This document shows positions 7,414-14,802 of a stretch of DNA of 35,223 bases, piece after piece. Under the pieces are notes generated by a model. That model was not told the DNA's origin. It worked only from the letters and a program-made list of their open reading frames with translations, and ran no database searches. The DNA comes from Clostridiaceae bacterium. GTDB lineage: Bacteria; Bacillota; Clostridia; Acetivibrionales; DUMC01. The number at the start of each line of letters is the position of its first letter. Position 1 is the stretch's first letter. The position numbers and the translations under genes are program-made. The stretch spans positions 1-35,223 of the forward strand of contig DUMC01000055.1 of the NCBI GenBank assembly GCA_012840075.1, written 5' to 3'.

Positions 7414-7953
7414 TTGAAAAATATTGTTTACAAAAGAACCATTAAAAGTACCATTGTAGAAGGCATATTAGTCACAATGGCGTTGATACTTTCTTATGTT
7501 GAAAGAATGATTCCAATCGGACTTATAATACCGATTCCTGGGATAAAATTGGGATTGGCGAATATCGTCACATTATTTGCTTTGTTTTACCTTGGAATAA
7601 AATCCGCATTATTAATTAGCCTTTTAAGATGTATTATTGCAGCCATGCTTTTTGGGGGTATTTATTCTTTTTTGTTTTCATTATCCGGAGCACTTCTGTC
7701 ATTGTTAGTGATGTCCATTCTTATGGGAGGCTATAGCAGGTATTTTTCAATATTCGGCATCAGTATAGGAGGGGCTGCAGCCCATAATATAGGACAAGTA
7801 ATCATCGCATCTTTGGTGCTGCAGAGCACAGCGGTGTTGCCTTATCTGTCATTACTCTTGCTCTCGTCGCTAATCACCGGCAGCCTTACGGGTTTTACTT
7901 CAGCATTGTTGATAAATCATTTTGACAAAATAGGAGTATCAAAAATAAATTAA
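7414..7953 (+). CDS. eetB: Gx transporter family membrane protein, EetB-like (heptaprenyl diphosphate synthase component I family)
   Basis: This 179-residue, very hydrophobic protein has about five or six membrane segments. It carries the Gx family pattern PIPGIKLGLANIVTLFALFYLGIKSALLISLLR and a later GGAAAHNIGQVIIA. The family is often misnamed heptaprenyl diphosphate synthase component I, but it resembles ECF transporter S components. It starts at a TTG (7414) behind AGGTGAAGATGAT, 35 bp after the eetA-like stop codon, so the two genes form an operon. In Listeria-type EET loci the equivalent gene is eetB. Its precise role in electron relay is not settled. Confidence 0.82.
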   Translation: MKNIVYKRTIKSTIVEGILVTMALILSYVERMIPIGLIIPIPGIKLGLANIVTLFALFYLGIKSALLISLLRCIIAAMLFGGIYSFLFSLSGALLSLLVMSILMGGYSRYFSIFGISIGGAAAHNIGQVIIASLVLQSTAVLPYLSLLLLSSLITGSLTGFTSALLINHFDKIGVSKIN

Positions 7954-8028
7954 AATTACAAAAAACCATAAATAATTGATATTAAAAAAGTTATATATAA
8001 GTATAATTTTATTTTAGAATAGTTTATA

Positions 8029-8068
8029 TTTGGTTTGTACTGATCATTTTTGGTTTATACCGATCATT
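8029..8068. repeat. Tandem 20-bp direct repeat upstream of the dmkA-like gene
   Basis: Two adjacent copies (8029-8048 and 8049-8068) read TTTGGTTTGTACTGATCATT and TTTGGTTTATACCGATCATT, identical at 18 of 20 positions. Each carries a GATCA core. The spacing is close to two helical turns, as expected of a direct-repeat operator, but no regulator is identified. Confidence 0.7.
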
Positions 8069-8232
8069 TCGTGGTATATATTTTGTGTTCAATGAAATTA
8101 AGATTGTTAATGAAGCAGATTTATAAATATGCGAATTTATAAACTAGCGGTAAATAATAACGAAAAAATTGCTAAAAATATGGATAGCAAGGTTGAAAAA
8201 GCTATTGTAAACTCAATATAAAAGTGATATAA

Positions 8233-8261
8233 CCTTAGACGCTAAAATATAGCATCTGAGG
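8233..8261. promoter_or_regulatory. Inverted repeat next to the -10 region of the dmkA-like gene
   Basis: CCTTAGACGCTA (8233-8244) pairs with TAGCATCTGAGG (8250-8261) with one mismatch and one G-T pair around a 5-base loop. TATAAT boxes begin 6 bases later. No T-run follows, so an operator or an activator site replacing the missing -35 is more likely than a terminator. Confidence 0.45.
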
Positions 8262-8328
8262 ATGTGTATAATATAATGGTAAAATAAAAATTATAATTTC
8301 ACAAAAAAGTAAGGGGATTGATTTTATA

Positions 8329-9258
8329 TTGAGTACAAAAATATCTACCATTCAAAAAGGATTCTGGCAGCTTGCCGATCCTAAAATATGGGTAGCTTCA
8401 ACTGTCCCGATGATTTTAGGGGTAGTTCTGTCCTGGGCATTAGGGAGAGGATTTGACCTCTTCTGGATGGTTGTTTCATTTATAGGCGTATATTTAATTG
8501 AAATAGGCAAAAATGCCATAAATGAAATCGTTGACTATATGTCAGGGGCAGATGTGTATGTTGACAAAGAGCACCGAAATCCTTTTTCAGGAGGAAAGAA
8601 AACAATAGTTGACGGTTTGCTGGATGTAAAACAAGCTGCCGTTATTGCGTTTGTCACCATGTTTTTGGCAGGCTGTATAGGTTTCATGGTAGTATTTTTT
8701 AAAGAGCCCTTGGTTATATTTGTAGGGGCAGCAGGTTTTATCCTTGCTATCATATACAGTTTACCGCCTTTTAAGCTCTGCTACAGAGGACTGGGTGAGT
8801 TTACGGTAGGACTGGTATTTGGTCCTCTCGTTTTAAACGGTATGTATGTAGTGATGGCAGGGCAATTTGAAATGTTGCCGGTGCTCGTGTCTATTCCCGT
8901 GGGATTGTTAATAGCCAATGTGCTGTGGATTAATCAATTTCCTGATTATGAAGCAGATGCCCGGGCTAATAAGAGAAACTGGGTTGTTAGGCTGGGGAAA
9001 CAAAAATCATCTATAGTATATGGAATAATATTTGCTCTTACATATGTTTTTATTGGGATTATAGCTATATATGCTAATAATCCCATTTGGCTTATTGGAC
9101 TTTTGAGCGCACCATTGGCAGTAAAAGCTGTAAAAAACTGCATGCAGAATTTTAACAACATACCTGAGCTTTTGGAGTCTAATAAGGCCACCATACAGAT
9201 ATATATGCTAAATGGACTGTTATTAGGAATTGCCGCTATTATTTACGGCAGGTTTTAA
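8329..9258 (+). CDS. dmkA: UbiA-family prenyltransferase, DmkA/MenA-like (demethylmenaquinone synthesis)
   Basis: This 309-residue integral membrane protein belongs to the UbiA superfamily, which attaches polyprenyl chains to aromatic acceptors. In MenA-type members the acceptor is 1,4-dihydroxy-2-naphthoate and the product is demethylmenaquinone. The first Asp-rich motif is NAINEIVDYMSGADVYVD (usual N-x-x-x-D-x-x-x-D pattern). The second is NQFPDYEADARANKRNWVVRLG (D-x-x-x-D). About eight hydrophobic segments are visible. The start is a TTG, with AAGGGG 12 bases upstream. It sits between the eetAB-like pair and ndh2, as expected of dmkA in flavin-based EET loci, so it probably supplies the dedicated quinone. 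The exact acceptor is inferred from context. Confidence 0.85.
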   Translation: MSTKISTIQKGFWQLADPKIWVASTVPMILGVVLSWALGRGFDLFWMVVSFIGVYLIEIGKNAINEIVDYMSGADVYVDKEHRNPFSGGKKTIVDGLLDVKQAAVIAFVTMFLAGCIGFMVVFFKEPLVIFVGAAGFILAIIYSLPPFKLCYRGLGEFTVGLVFGPLVLNGMYVVMAGQFEMLPVLVSIPVGLLIANVLWINQFPDYEADARANKRNWVVRLGKQKSSIVYGIIFALTYVFIGIIAIYANNPIWLIGLLSAPLAVKAVKNCMQNFNNIPELLESNKATIQIYMLNGLLLGIAAIIYGRF

Positions 9259-9331
9259 ATTTATGATGTATTTGTATTATGTGATTTTATTGTTAGTGCA
9301 ATTTATTGTTGTTATTTTATTTTGATTTTTG

Positions 9332-9457
9332 TTGTTAAAAATTTAGCTAATTTTGTTAAAATTTTAGCTATTATTGTTAAAGATTTGTTTAGCTTTGTTA
9401 AAATGTTAGCCAATCTTGTTAAAACATTAATTAACCTTGTTAAATTGTTGGCTAACG
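9332..9457 (+). repeat. Six phased 21-bp direct repeats with TTGTTAA cores upstream of ndh2
   Basis: TTGTTAA occurs at exactly 9332, 9353, 9374, 9395, 9416 and 9437, always 21 bp apart with no gaps. Most units continue as TTGTTAA-N4-TTAGCTAA, for example AAAT then TTAGCTAA in unit 1, AATG then TTAGCCAA in unit 4, AACA then TTAATTAA in unit 5. This is a near-dyad resembling the clostridial Rex operator pattern TTGTTAA-N4-TTAACAA. Twenty-one bp is two helical turns, so all copies face the same side of the helix. The array ends 56 bp before the ndh2 start codon. Confidence 0.85.
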
Positions 9458-9513
9458 TTTATAAATTAAATTAGTTATTTATATATAGGCTTACTCAAAA
9501 TTTAGGAGGAAAG

Positions 9514-11472
9514 ATGAAAGTGCCAAAAAGGGTTGTTATTGTCGGAGCCGGTTATGCCGGTATTAAAGCTGCTTTAACATTGAACAAACACAAAACAAAG
9601 GAAGATATTGAAGTCGTAATAATTGATAAAAATCACTATCACACCCTACTTACTGAAATTCATGAAGTAGCGGGTAACAGGGTTTCTGAAGATGCCGTCC
9701 GCATACCTCTTAATGAGATATTTAAGTTTACCAAAGTAAAAGTTATAAACGATGAAATAACAAATTTTGAGTTTGAAAAAAATAAAGTTTCTTCGGAAAA
9801 TCACGAGTATGAATATGATTATTTGATAATGGCTATGGGAAGCATGCCGAACTTCTTTGGAATCCCTGGTCTAAAAGAGCACGGATTTACTCTTTGGTCT
9901 CTTAATGATGCCATAAAAATTCGTGAACATATACGTTCATGTTTTATTCATGCATCCCAGGAGAAAAACGAGGAAAAAAGAAGAGCTTTGCTGACTTTCG
10001 TTGTGAGCGGTGCAGGATTCACCGGGGTGGAAATGGTTGGTGAGCTGGCTCATTGGACTAAAGATCTGGCCAGGGAATACGGGGTTAAAAAAGAGGAAGT
10101 TCGCCTGGTAATTATAGATATGCTCCCGAGGATTTTAAATTCACTCAGTGAGAAAAATGCTCAAAAAGCCCACAAGTACATGGAGAAGAAACTGGGAATT
10201 GAAATAATGCTCAAAACCGCTGTTAAAGAAGTTACTCCGGAAAAGATCATTACTGACAAAGGTCCTATTGATACAAGAACTGTTATATGGGCAGCAGGAA
10301 TAACAGCATGTGAAATGAACGGAGATTGCGACATAGAGAAAGTAGGAAGGAGCAACAGGTTAAAAGTTGACCGGTTCTGCCGCACGGATCATCATAATGT
10401 TTATGTAGTGGGAGATCTTTCCGGGCTTTCTGACGACCAAGGCAGGCCTTATCCTGCAATGGTGGAAAATGCGTTGCAAACCGCCGAGGGAGCAGCAAAG
10501 AATATAATTCGTGATATTGAAGGGAAAGAGCTGAAGGAAGTTAAAGTAAAATTACATGGCACAATGGTTTCCGTAGGCAATTATTACGCAGTATCCGAAA
10601 TCATGGGTAAAATTCTTCCCGCGTGGATTTCTATGATCATGAAATACCTAGTAAATGCCCATTATTTGTGGGAGATTACGGGATTTAGGGGTGTAGGACG
10701 TTACTTTTATCATGAACTTCTTGAAAGAAAACAGAGAAAGATCTTTTTGGAAAAGCACTGGTCTACAAGAATGCAAGCTTGGTGGATAACATTGCTCAGG
10801 GTATTTCTGGGTGGAATGTGGCTGTATGAAGGTATAGAGAAGATAAAGGAAGGATGGCTCAATTCGCCTAAACTGGCAAGTTTCCTTGGAATGGCAAATG
10901 ATGCCGTAAGCAGTGCCACATCTGCAGTCACGGATGCTACAACCGGCGCTACGCCTACAAGCTTGTTTGTAAGAAGAATTGATGAGCTGTTTAAATTCGA
11001 CATAGGGATTATTAATTTTATTATCGGTAAGGAAAGCAGGCTGGTTGAAGGAAATGCCATTTCAAGTGAACTGTTTGCTAAACTTGATCTGTTGCATATC
11101 GGCGATTTTAACCTGATGCCTTGGGTGCTTAAAAACATAGTCCTTGCAAATGATGGTATTGCAATGTTTTTCCAAGTTCTTGTAGTCGTATTCGAAATTT
11201 TAGTCGGTTTAATGTTAATCGGCGGTGCGCTTACGTTCTTAGGTTCATTGATTTCGCTTGGCTTGTTAGCAATGTTTATTACCTCCACAGGATTATATAA
11301 GAGCACATGGTGGATGATTTTTGCTTCCATTGCAACCATGGGCGGTGCAGGACGTGCATTCGGGCTTGATTATTATTTGATACCTTATTTGGCAAATGTC
11401 TGGGACTATTTTTGGAAAAATAGAAAGCTACGCTTATTTTTCTCCGGAAGTCTTGAAAGGTTTGAAAGATAG
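9514..11472 (+). CDS. ndh2: Type II NADH dehydrogenase fused to a C-terminal DoxX-like membrane domain (EET-type Ndh2)
   Basis: This 652-residue protein has two parts. Residues 1-~400 form an NDH-2 flavoprotein, which oxidises NADH with FAD and reduces a membrane quinone without pumping ions. FAD binding is shown by VVIVGAGYAGIKAA (residues 7-20), NAD binding by FVVSGAGFTGVEMVGEL, and the FAD ribose motif by VYVVGDLSGL. From ~416 onward there is a DoxX-like region of about four membrane helices, beginning AWWITLLRVFLGGMWLYEGIEKI. Ordinary NDH-2 is about 400 residues, so the ~250-residue membrane extension is the distinctive feature; EET-dedicated Ndh2 of Listeria also has an extra membrane domain. 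GGAGG precedes the ATG with good spacing. The six phased repeats at 9332-9457 probably control it. Confidence 0.92.
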   Translation: MKVPKRVVIVGAGYAGIKAALTLNKHKTKEDIEVVIIDKNHYHTLLTEIHEVAGNRVSEDAVRIPLNEIFKFTKVKVINDEITNFEFEKNKVSSENHEYEYDYLIMAMGSMPNFFGIPGLKEHGFTLWSLNDAIKIREHIRSCFIHASQEKNEEKRRALLTFVVSGAGFTGVEMVGELAHWTKDLAREYGVKKEEVRLVIIDMLPRILNSLSEKNAQKAHKYMEKKLGIEIMLKTAVKEVTPEKIITDKGPIDTRTVIWAAGITACEMNGDCDIEKVGRSNRLKVDRFCRTDHHNVYVVGDLSGLSDDQGRPYPAMVENALQTAEGAAKNIIRDIEGKELKEVKVKLHGTMVSVGNYYAVSEIMGKILPAWISMIMKYLVNAHYLWEITGFRGVGRYFYHELLERKQRKIFLEKHWSTRMQAWWITLLRVFLGGMWLYEGIEKIKEGWLNSPKLASFLGMANDAVSSATSAVTDATTGATPTSLFVRRIDELFKFDIGIINFIIGKESRLVEGNAISSELFAKLDLLHIGDFNLMPWVLKNIVLANDGIAMFFQVLVVVFEILVGLMLIGGALTFLGSLISLGLLAMFITSTGLYKSTWWMIFASIATMGGAGRAFGLDYYLIPYLANVWDYFWKNRKLRLFFSGSLERFER

Positions 11473-11633
11473 GAAATGGCAGGTGGAATATCGGGTAGTG
11501 GAGTTTTAAGAGCTTAGATTTAAGAGATTTAGGAGTTTAGCGGAATTTTAGAATCTGTAGAAGCTAAGTATTGGAGTTAAGATTATTTGAACAGGATAAG
11601 AGTGGAGTAAACAGATTTGGAGTTGATAACCTT

Positions 11634-12662
11634 ATGTGGAGTAAGGACAGCTTTGTAGTTAAAGAATTAAACGCTTTCGAAGAATATCTTAGGGATAAAT
11701 ATAAACCGGGTAACAGTTTTTTGAATAACGTTTCCCAAAAGATTATTTTCTCGGGAGGAAAGCGTTTAAGACCGGCGTTAGTAATAATATCAGGTATGAT
11801 GGGAGAATATGACAGAAACAAAATTTTCCCGTTGGCAGCAGCTATTGAAACTCTCCATACAGCAACCCTTGTTCATGATGATATTATTGATAATGCCAAA
11901 ACAAGGAGAGGTCAGATTACAACTTCTGAAAAACACGGGATAAATATAGCAATTTACACGGGAGATTATTTGCTTGCAAATTCCATTTTGCTCCTGGCTG
12001 AGTCGGGTTTAGCTGTAAAAGAATTGGACAGACTTGCCAAAGCTGTAAAGATGATTTGCACCGGGGAAGTGAGCCAGTTTTTAAATAGGTATAAATTGAC
12101 ATCCGTAAGCGGTTATCTGAAAAGAATAATGAAAAAAACCGGCATACTGTTTTCAGCTTCATGCGCTATTGGATCTTTTGCATCAAATTGTGATTATAAA
12201 CAGGTGAGAACAATGGCACGTATTGGTATGAACATAGGTATAGCTTTTCAAATTCGCGACGACCTGCTGGATATCGAGATTTACGGCAAAGGAGCTGAAA
12301 AAATAGGCAAACCTATAACAAATGATATTAAAAACGGCATTATTACATTACCTTTCATATATTCAGCAAAACGATCCGAAACAGTAAGGCGGAGTATTGA
12401 GGAATTGTTTCAAATTACGGATGATTTAAGTAATGTTAAACAAAGAGAAGAAGTATTTACTGACAAAAATGTAAACAATAATAAAGACATTAATAGCTAC
12501 ATCAGGCAAATAATCAATGATGTAATAGAAAGCGGTGGGGTCAGTGATGCAAAAGCATTAAAGAACAGGTACATACAAAAGGCAAGAAACCTGCTTGAGA
12601 CCTTACCGCAAATAACAAATGAAGCCAAGCAGGCACTTGAAGATATTATAAACTGGTTGTAA
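11634..12662 (+). CDS. dmkB: Polyprenyl diphosphate synthase, DmkB/HepT-like
   Basis: This all-helical trans-prenyltransferase builds the long isoprenoid tail that the neighbouring UbiA-type enzyme attaches. Key features are SGGKRLRPALV, the first aspartate-rich motif VHDDIIDNAKTRRG, the second QIRDDLLDIEIYGK, and GEVSQF. I prefer the ATG at 11634 (342 residues), which has GGAG 11 bases upstream and yields a normal family N-terminus (MWSKDSFVVKELNAFEEYL). The frame stays open to a TTG at 11571 with no ribosome-binding site. A charged, Asn-rich insertion around DKNVNNNKDINSY, near residues 275-290, is unusual. Chain length cannot be read from the sequence. It follows ndh2 by ~160 bp in the same direction. 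Confidence 0.9.
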   Translation: MWSKDSFVVKELNAFEEYLRDKYKPGNSFLNNVSQKIIFSGGKRLRPALVIISGMMGEYDRNKIFPLAAAIETLHTATLVHDDIIDNAKTRRGQITTSEKHGINIAIYTGDYLLANSILLLAESGLAVKELDRLAKAVKMICTGEVSQFLNRYKLTSVSGYLKRIMKKTGILFSASCAIGSFASNCDYKQVRTMARIGMNIGIAFQIRDDLLDIEIYGKGAEKIGKPITNDIKNGIITLPFIYSAKRSETVRRSIEELFQITDDLSNVKQREEVFTDKNVNNNKDINSYIRQIINDVIESGGVSDAKALKNRYIQKARNLLETLPQITNEAKQALEDIINWL

Positions 12663-12678
12663 CCATTAATTTAGTTGC

Positions 12679-12694
12679 AAACCCAAAAGGGTTT
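12679..12694 (+). promoter_or_regulatory. Small hairpin in the dmkB-pplA gap
   Basis: AAACCC-AAAA-GGGTTT forms a 6-bp stem with a 4-base loop. No U-tract follows, so partial attenuation or an mRNA-processing signal is more likely than full termination. Confidence 0.35.
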
Positions 12695-12746
12695 CATATA
12701 AAAAAAGAGCTTATAGACTAGAAAACAGAAACAGGGAGGTTTAATT

Positions 12747-13319
12747 ATGAAGAAGAAAATTTTTGCAATTGTTGTTGCAGTTACCCTAATATTAACGCTA
12801 TTTACTGCATGCGGGGGCGGAGCATCATCAGGAGGAGCATCAGCAGGAGGTATAAAAACCGGACTTGGTCATGTAGTATTAATTGACAAGTCAGTAGAAG
12901 CATCTGCAGATGCTGACGGTTATGCACAGGTAGATACTATCATGGCTGCTGTTAGTGTCGATTCCAGCGGCAAAATAGTAAGTGTAACCATTGACACTGC
13001 CCAAACAAGAGTTCCTTTTGATGCAAGCGGCAAGTTGAAAGCAGATCTTACTGAACCTCAAAAAACAAAGGTAGAGCTTGGTAAAGATTATGGTATGATC
13101 AGAGCTTCCAGCATAGGGAAAGAATGGTATGAACAAATAGCTGAGTTAGAAAAATGGATGATAGGAAAAACAATTGACCAAGTCAAAGCTATGAAAGTAA
13201 AGAAGGTAGACGATGCTCACCCAAGTGTTCCGGACGAACCTGATCTTGTAAGCAAAGTAACAATTTCCGTTCAAGACTACATCGCTGCAGTAGAAGAGGC
13301 AGTTAAAAATGCTAAATAA
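12747..13319 (+). CDS. pplA: Surface lipoprotein in the PplA position, with a variant flavinylation motif
   Basis: This 190-residue exported lipoprotein has a basic start, a hydrophobic core and a lipobox ending at Cys22 (LFTAC), then a Gly/Ser/Ala linker. The rest (residues ~35-187) resembles a single FMN-bind-like domain: TIMAAVSVDSSGKIVSVTIDTAQT, then WMIGKTIDQVKAMK, then DLVSKVTISVQDYIAAVEEAV. In classical FMN-bind proteins the last segment reads D-x-x-SGAT-x-T/S, and ApbE links FMN to that Thr. Here it reads D166-L-V-S169-K-V-T172-I-S, keeping the Asp, Ser and Thr but replacing Gly-Ala. Listeria PplA has two such domains; this protein has one. The AGGGAGG site is ideal. The PplA role is inferred from ApbE next door and the EET context. 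Confidence 0.75.
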   Translation: MKKKIFAIVVAVTLILTLFTACGGGASSGGASAGGIKTGLGHVVLIDKSVEASADADGYAQVDTIMAAVSVDSSGKIVSVTIDTAQTRVPFDASGKLKADLTEPQKTKVELGKDYGMIRASSIGKEWYEQIAELEKWMIGKTIDQVKAMKVKKVDDAHPSVPDEPDLVSKVTISVQDYIAAVEEAVKNAK

Positions 13320-13406
13320 TATTTAAAAATTTAAGAAAATTAAATATTTGAGAATTTAAGTAGGTTATATTTATTAAAATTTAAAGTGAAAGTGGTATAC
13401 TTAAAG

Positions 13407-13438
13407 TTTCAGTGGGGAACTTGTAATCCCCACTGAAA
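13407..13438 (+). terminator. Terminator or attenuator hairpin after the pplA-like gene
   Basis: TTTCAGTGGGGA (13407-13418) pairs perfectly with TCCCCACTGAAA (13427-13438) around an 8-base loop. Only a short TTTC follows, so termination may be partial. It could set a high lipoprotein-to-ApbE ratio. Confidence 0.65.
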
Positions 13439-13490
13439 TTTCAATGGCAATTATTTCGAATAAAAAGCGTTAACAATTTGGAATAATCAT

Positions 13491-13525
13491 TATACTAGTT
13501 TTGCTCTCGTTATTAGAAGCGAGAG
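13491..13525 (+). promoter_or_regulatory. Possible second promoter and leader hairpin of fmnB/apbE
   Basis: TTAACA (13470-13475) and TATACT (13491-13496) are separated by a short 15-bp spacer. A hairpin CTCTCG (13504-13509) with CGAGAG (13520-13525) follows in the leader. TTAACAA at 13470-13476 also matches one half of the Rex operator pattern. Confidence 0.35.
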
Positions 13526-13571
13526 ATTTATTTATTTTAGATTGCTGTCTGCAAAATATAGGGGTGATTTT

Positions 13572-14726
13572 TTGAAAAATAAGAAAACAGTGTTTTTATT
13601 AACAACTGTTATATTGATTATCTTAATAATAGGTGGGATAAGCTTCAAAGCCATCTTCGGCAATGAGGATTTCAATTTGCATGTACCGGGTTCTGATGAA
13701 AAGAACACAGGAAATGTAAAGTATAGTAAATACAGTTACGAGTTTCTAGGTGCTTTTGATACTGTAATTCAATTTGTCGGTTATGCAAAAAGCGAACAGG
13801 AATTTGAAACAATGGTCAAGGCAGGGCAGAAAAGATTTGAAGAATTACACAAGTTGTTCGATATTTATAACGATTATGAAGGCATTAATAATATTAAGAC
13901 TATAAATGATAATGCAGGTATAACTCCGGTAAAAGTAAGTCCTGAAATAATAAGCCTGATCGAATTTTGTAAGGAATGGTATTATAAAACCGGCGGAGTA
14001 GTAAATATTGCTTTAGGACCCGTTCTTTCAATATGGCATGAATACAGGGAAGAGGGGTTAATTAATCCTGAAAAAGCGAGAATACCGGATATTGAATTAT
14101 TGAAACAAGCAAATCTGAAAACTGATATAGAAAAAGTAAAGATTAATAAAGAAGAAAGTACCGTATTTCTGGAAGAGGCGGGAATGAAACTGGATGTTGG
14201 AGCCGTAGCAAAGGGTTTTGCTACGGAAATTGTTGCAAAAGAGCTGGAAGAACAGGGATATACATCATTTATAATAAGCGGCGGCGGAAACATAAAAATA
14301 GTCGGCAAACCTTTGGGAGGCAACCGCAGCAAATGGGCAATCGGAATCCAGGACCCCGACGGAAATCCTTTAATACCAAATAGTGAAACTGTGGATACAG
14401 TCTATGCAAATGATACATCCATCGTTTCAAGCGGGGATTATCAAAGATTTTATGTGGTTGATGGAAAGAGGATGCACCACATAATCGATCCAGAAACACT
14501 TATGCCTGCAAGTCGCTATCGTGCAGTTACGGTTATGACACCTGATTCGGGTCTTGCAGATTTGCTTTCAACAACGATATTTATACTTCCATATGATCAA
14601 GGCCGCAGGTTGGTAGAAAGTCTTGAAAACGTTGAAGCATTATGGATCTTTCCTGACGGTACCATCACTGCTACGGAAAATATGAAAAAGGTTTTAAAAA
14701 ATTTAGGAGGAGCTACTGGGGAATAA
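13572..14726 (+). CDS. fmnB: FAD:protein FMN transferase (ApbE family), FmnB-like
   Basis: ApbE enzymes transfer FMN from FAD onto a Thr/Ser of exported flavoproteins. The start is the TTG at 13572 (384 residues), since AGGGGTGA lies just upstream; the in-frame TTG at 13542 has no such site. An N-terminal membrane anchor (VFLLTTVILIILIIGGISF) places the enzyme outside the membrane, and I see no lipobox cysteine. Family motifs are GGVVNIALGPVLSIW, LDVGAVAKGFATEIV, FIISGGGNIKIVGKP, HHIIDPETLMPA and the metal-binding region GLADLLSTTIFIL. The neighbouring lipoprotein is the obvious substrate. It closes the EET locus; tRNA-Cys follows. Confidence 0.92.
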   Translation: MKNKKTVFLLTTVILIILIIGGISFKAIFGNEDFNLHVPGSDEKNTGNVKYSKYSYEFLGAFDTVIQFVGYAKSEQEFETMVKAGQKRFEELHKLFDIYNDYEGINNIKTINDNAGITPVKVSPEIISLIEFCKEWYYKTGGVVNIALGPVLSIWHEYREEGLINPEKARIPDIELLKQANLKTDIEKVKINKEESTVFLEEAGMKLDVGAVAKGFATEIVAKELEEQGYTSFIISGGGNIKIVGKPLGGNRSKWAIGIQDPDGNPLIPNSETVDTVYANDTSIVSSGDYQRFYVVDGKRMHHIIDPETLMPASRYRAVTVMTPDSGLADLLSTTIFILPYDQGRRLVESLENVEALWIFPDGTITATENMKKVLKNLGGATGE

Positions 14727-14802
14727 GGTGGAAATAGGAGAATAAGGAATAGGATAGAAAATAAGGAAGAAGATATATGAAGATAAAATTATTTTTTTGG
14801 AC

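Larger units (their letters stand above)
7954..8328. other. Intergenic region upstream of the dmkA-like gene, with possible operators
   Basis: No gene is visible. It holds a 20-bp tandem duplication (8029-8068), a lone TTGTTAA (8104-8110), an inverted repeat (8233-8261) and two overlapping TATAAT boxes (8267-8272 and 8272-8277) without a good -35. The leader ends at AAGGGG (8311-8316). Confidence 0.55.

Noticed and set aside
9332-9457. The six 21-bp repeats as a CRISPR array
   Set aside because: The units are gapless with no unique spacers and no cas genes are nearby. The upstream position and TTGTTAA core fit an operator array better.
10710-11339. A 209-codon open frame on the minus strand inside ndh2
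   Set aside because: It is antisense to the DoxX-like membrane region, where biased hydrophobic codons leave the opposite strand open. It has no start signals and looks like no known family.
13470-13476. A complete Rex operator upstream of apbE
   Set aside because: Only the TTAACAA half is present; no TTGTTAA lies at the required spacing, so it is at most a half-site or a -35 box.
12663-13571. An FMN riboswitch near the lipoprotein and apbE genes
   Set aside because: The hairpins seen are simple stems; the conserved multi-helix RFN element sequence is absent.
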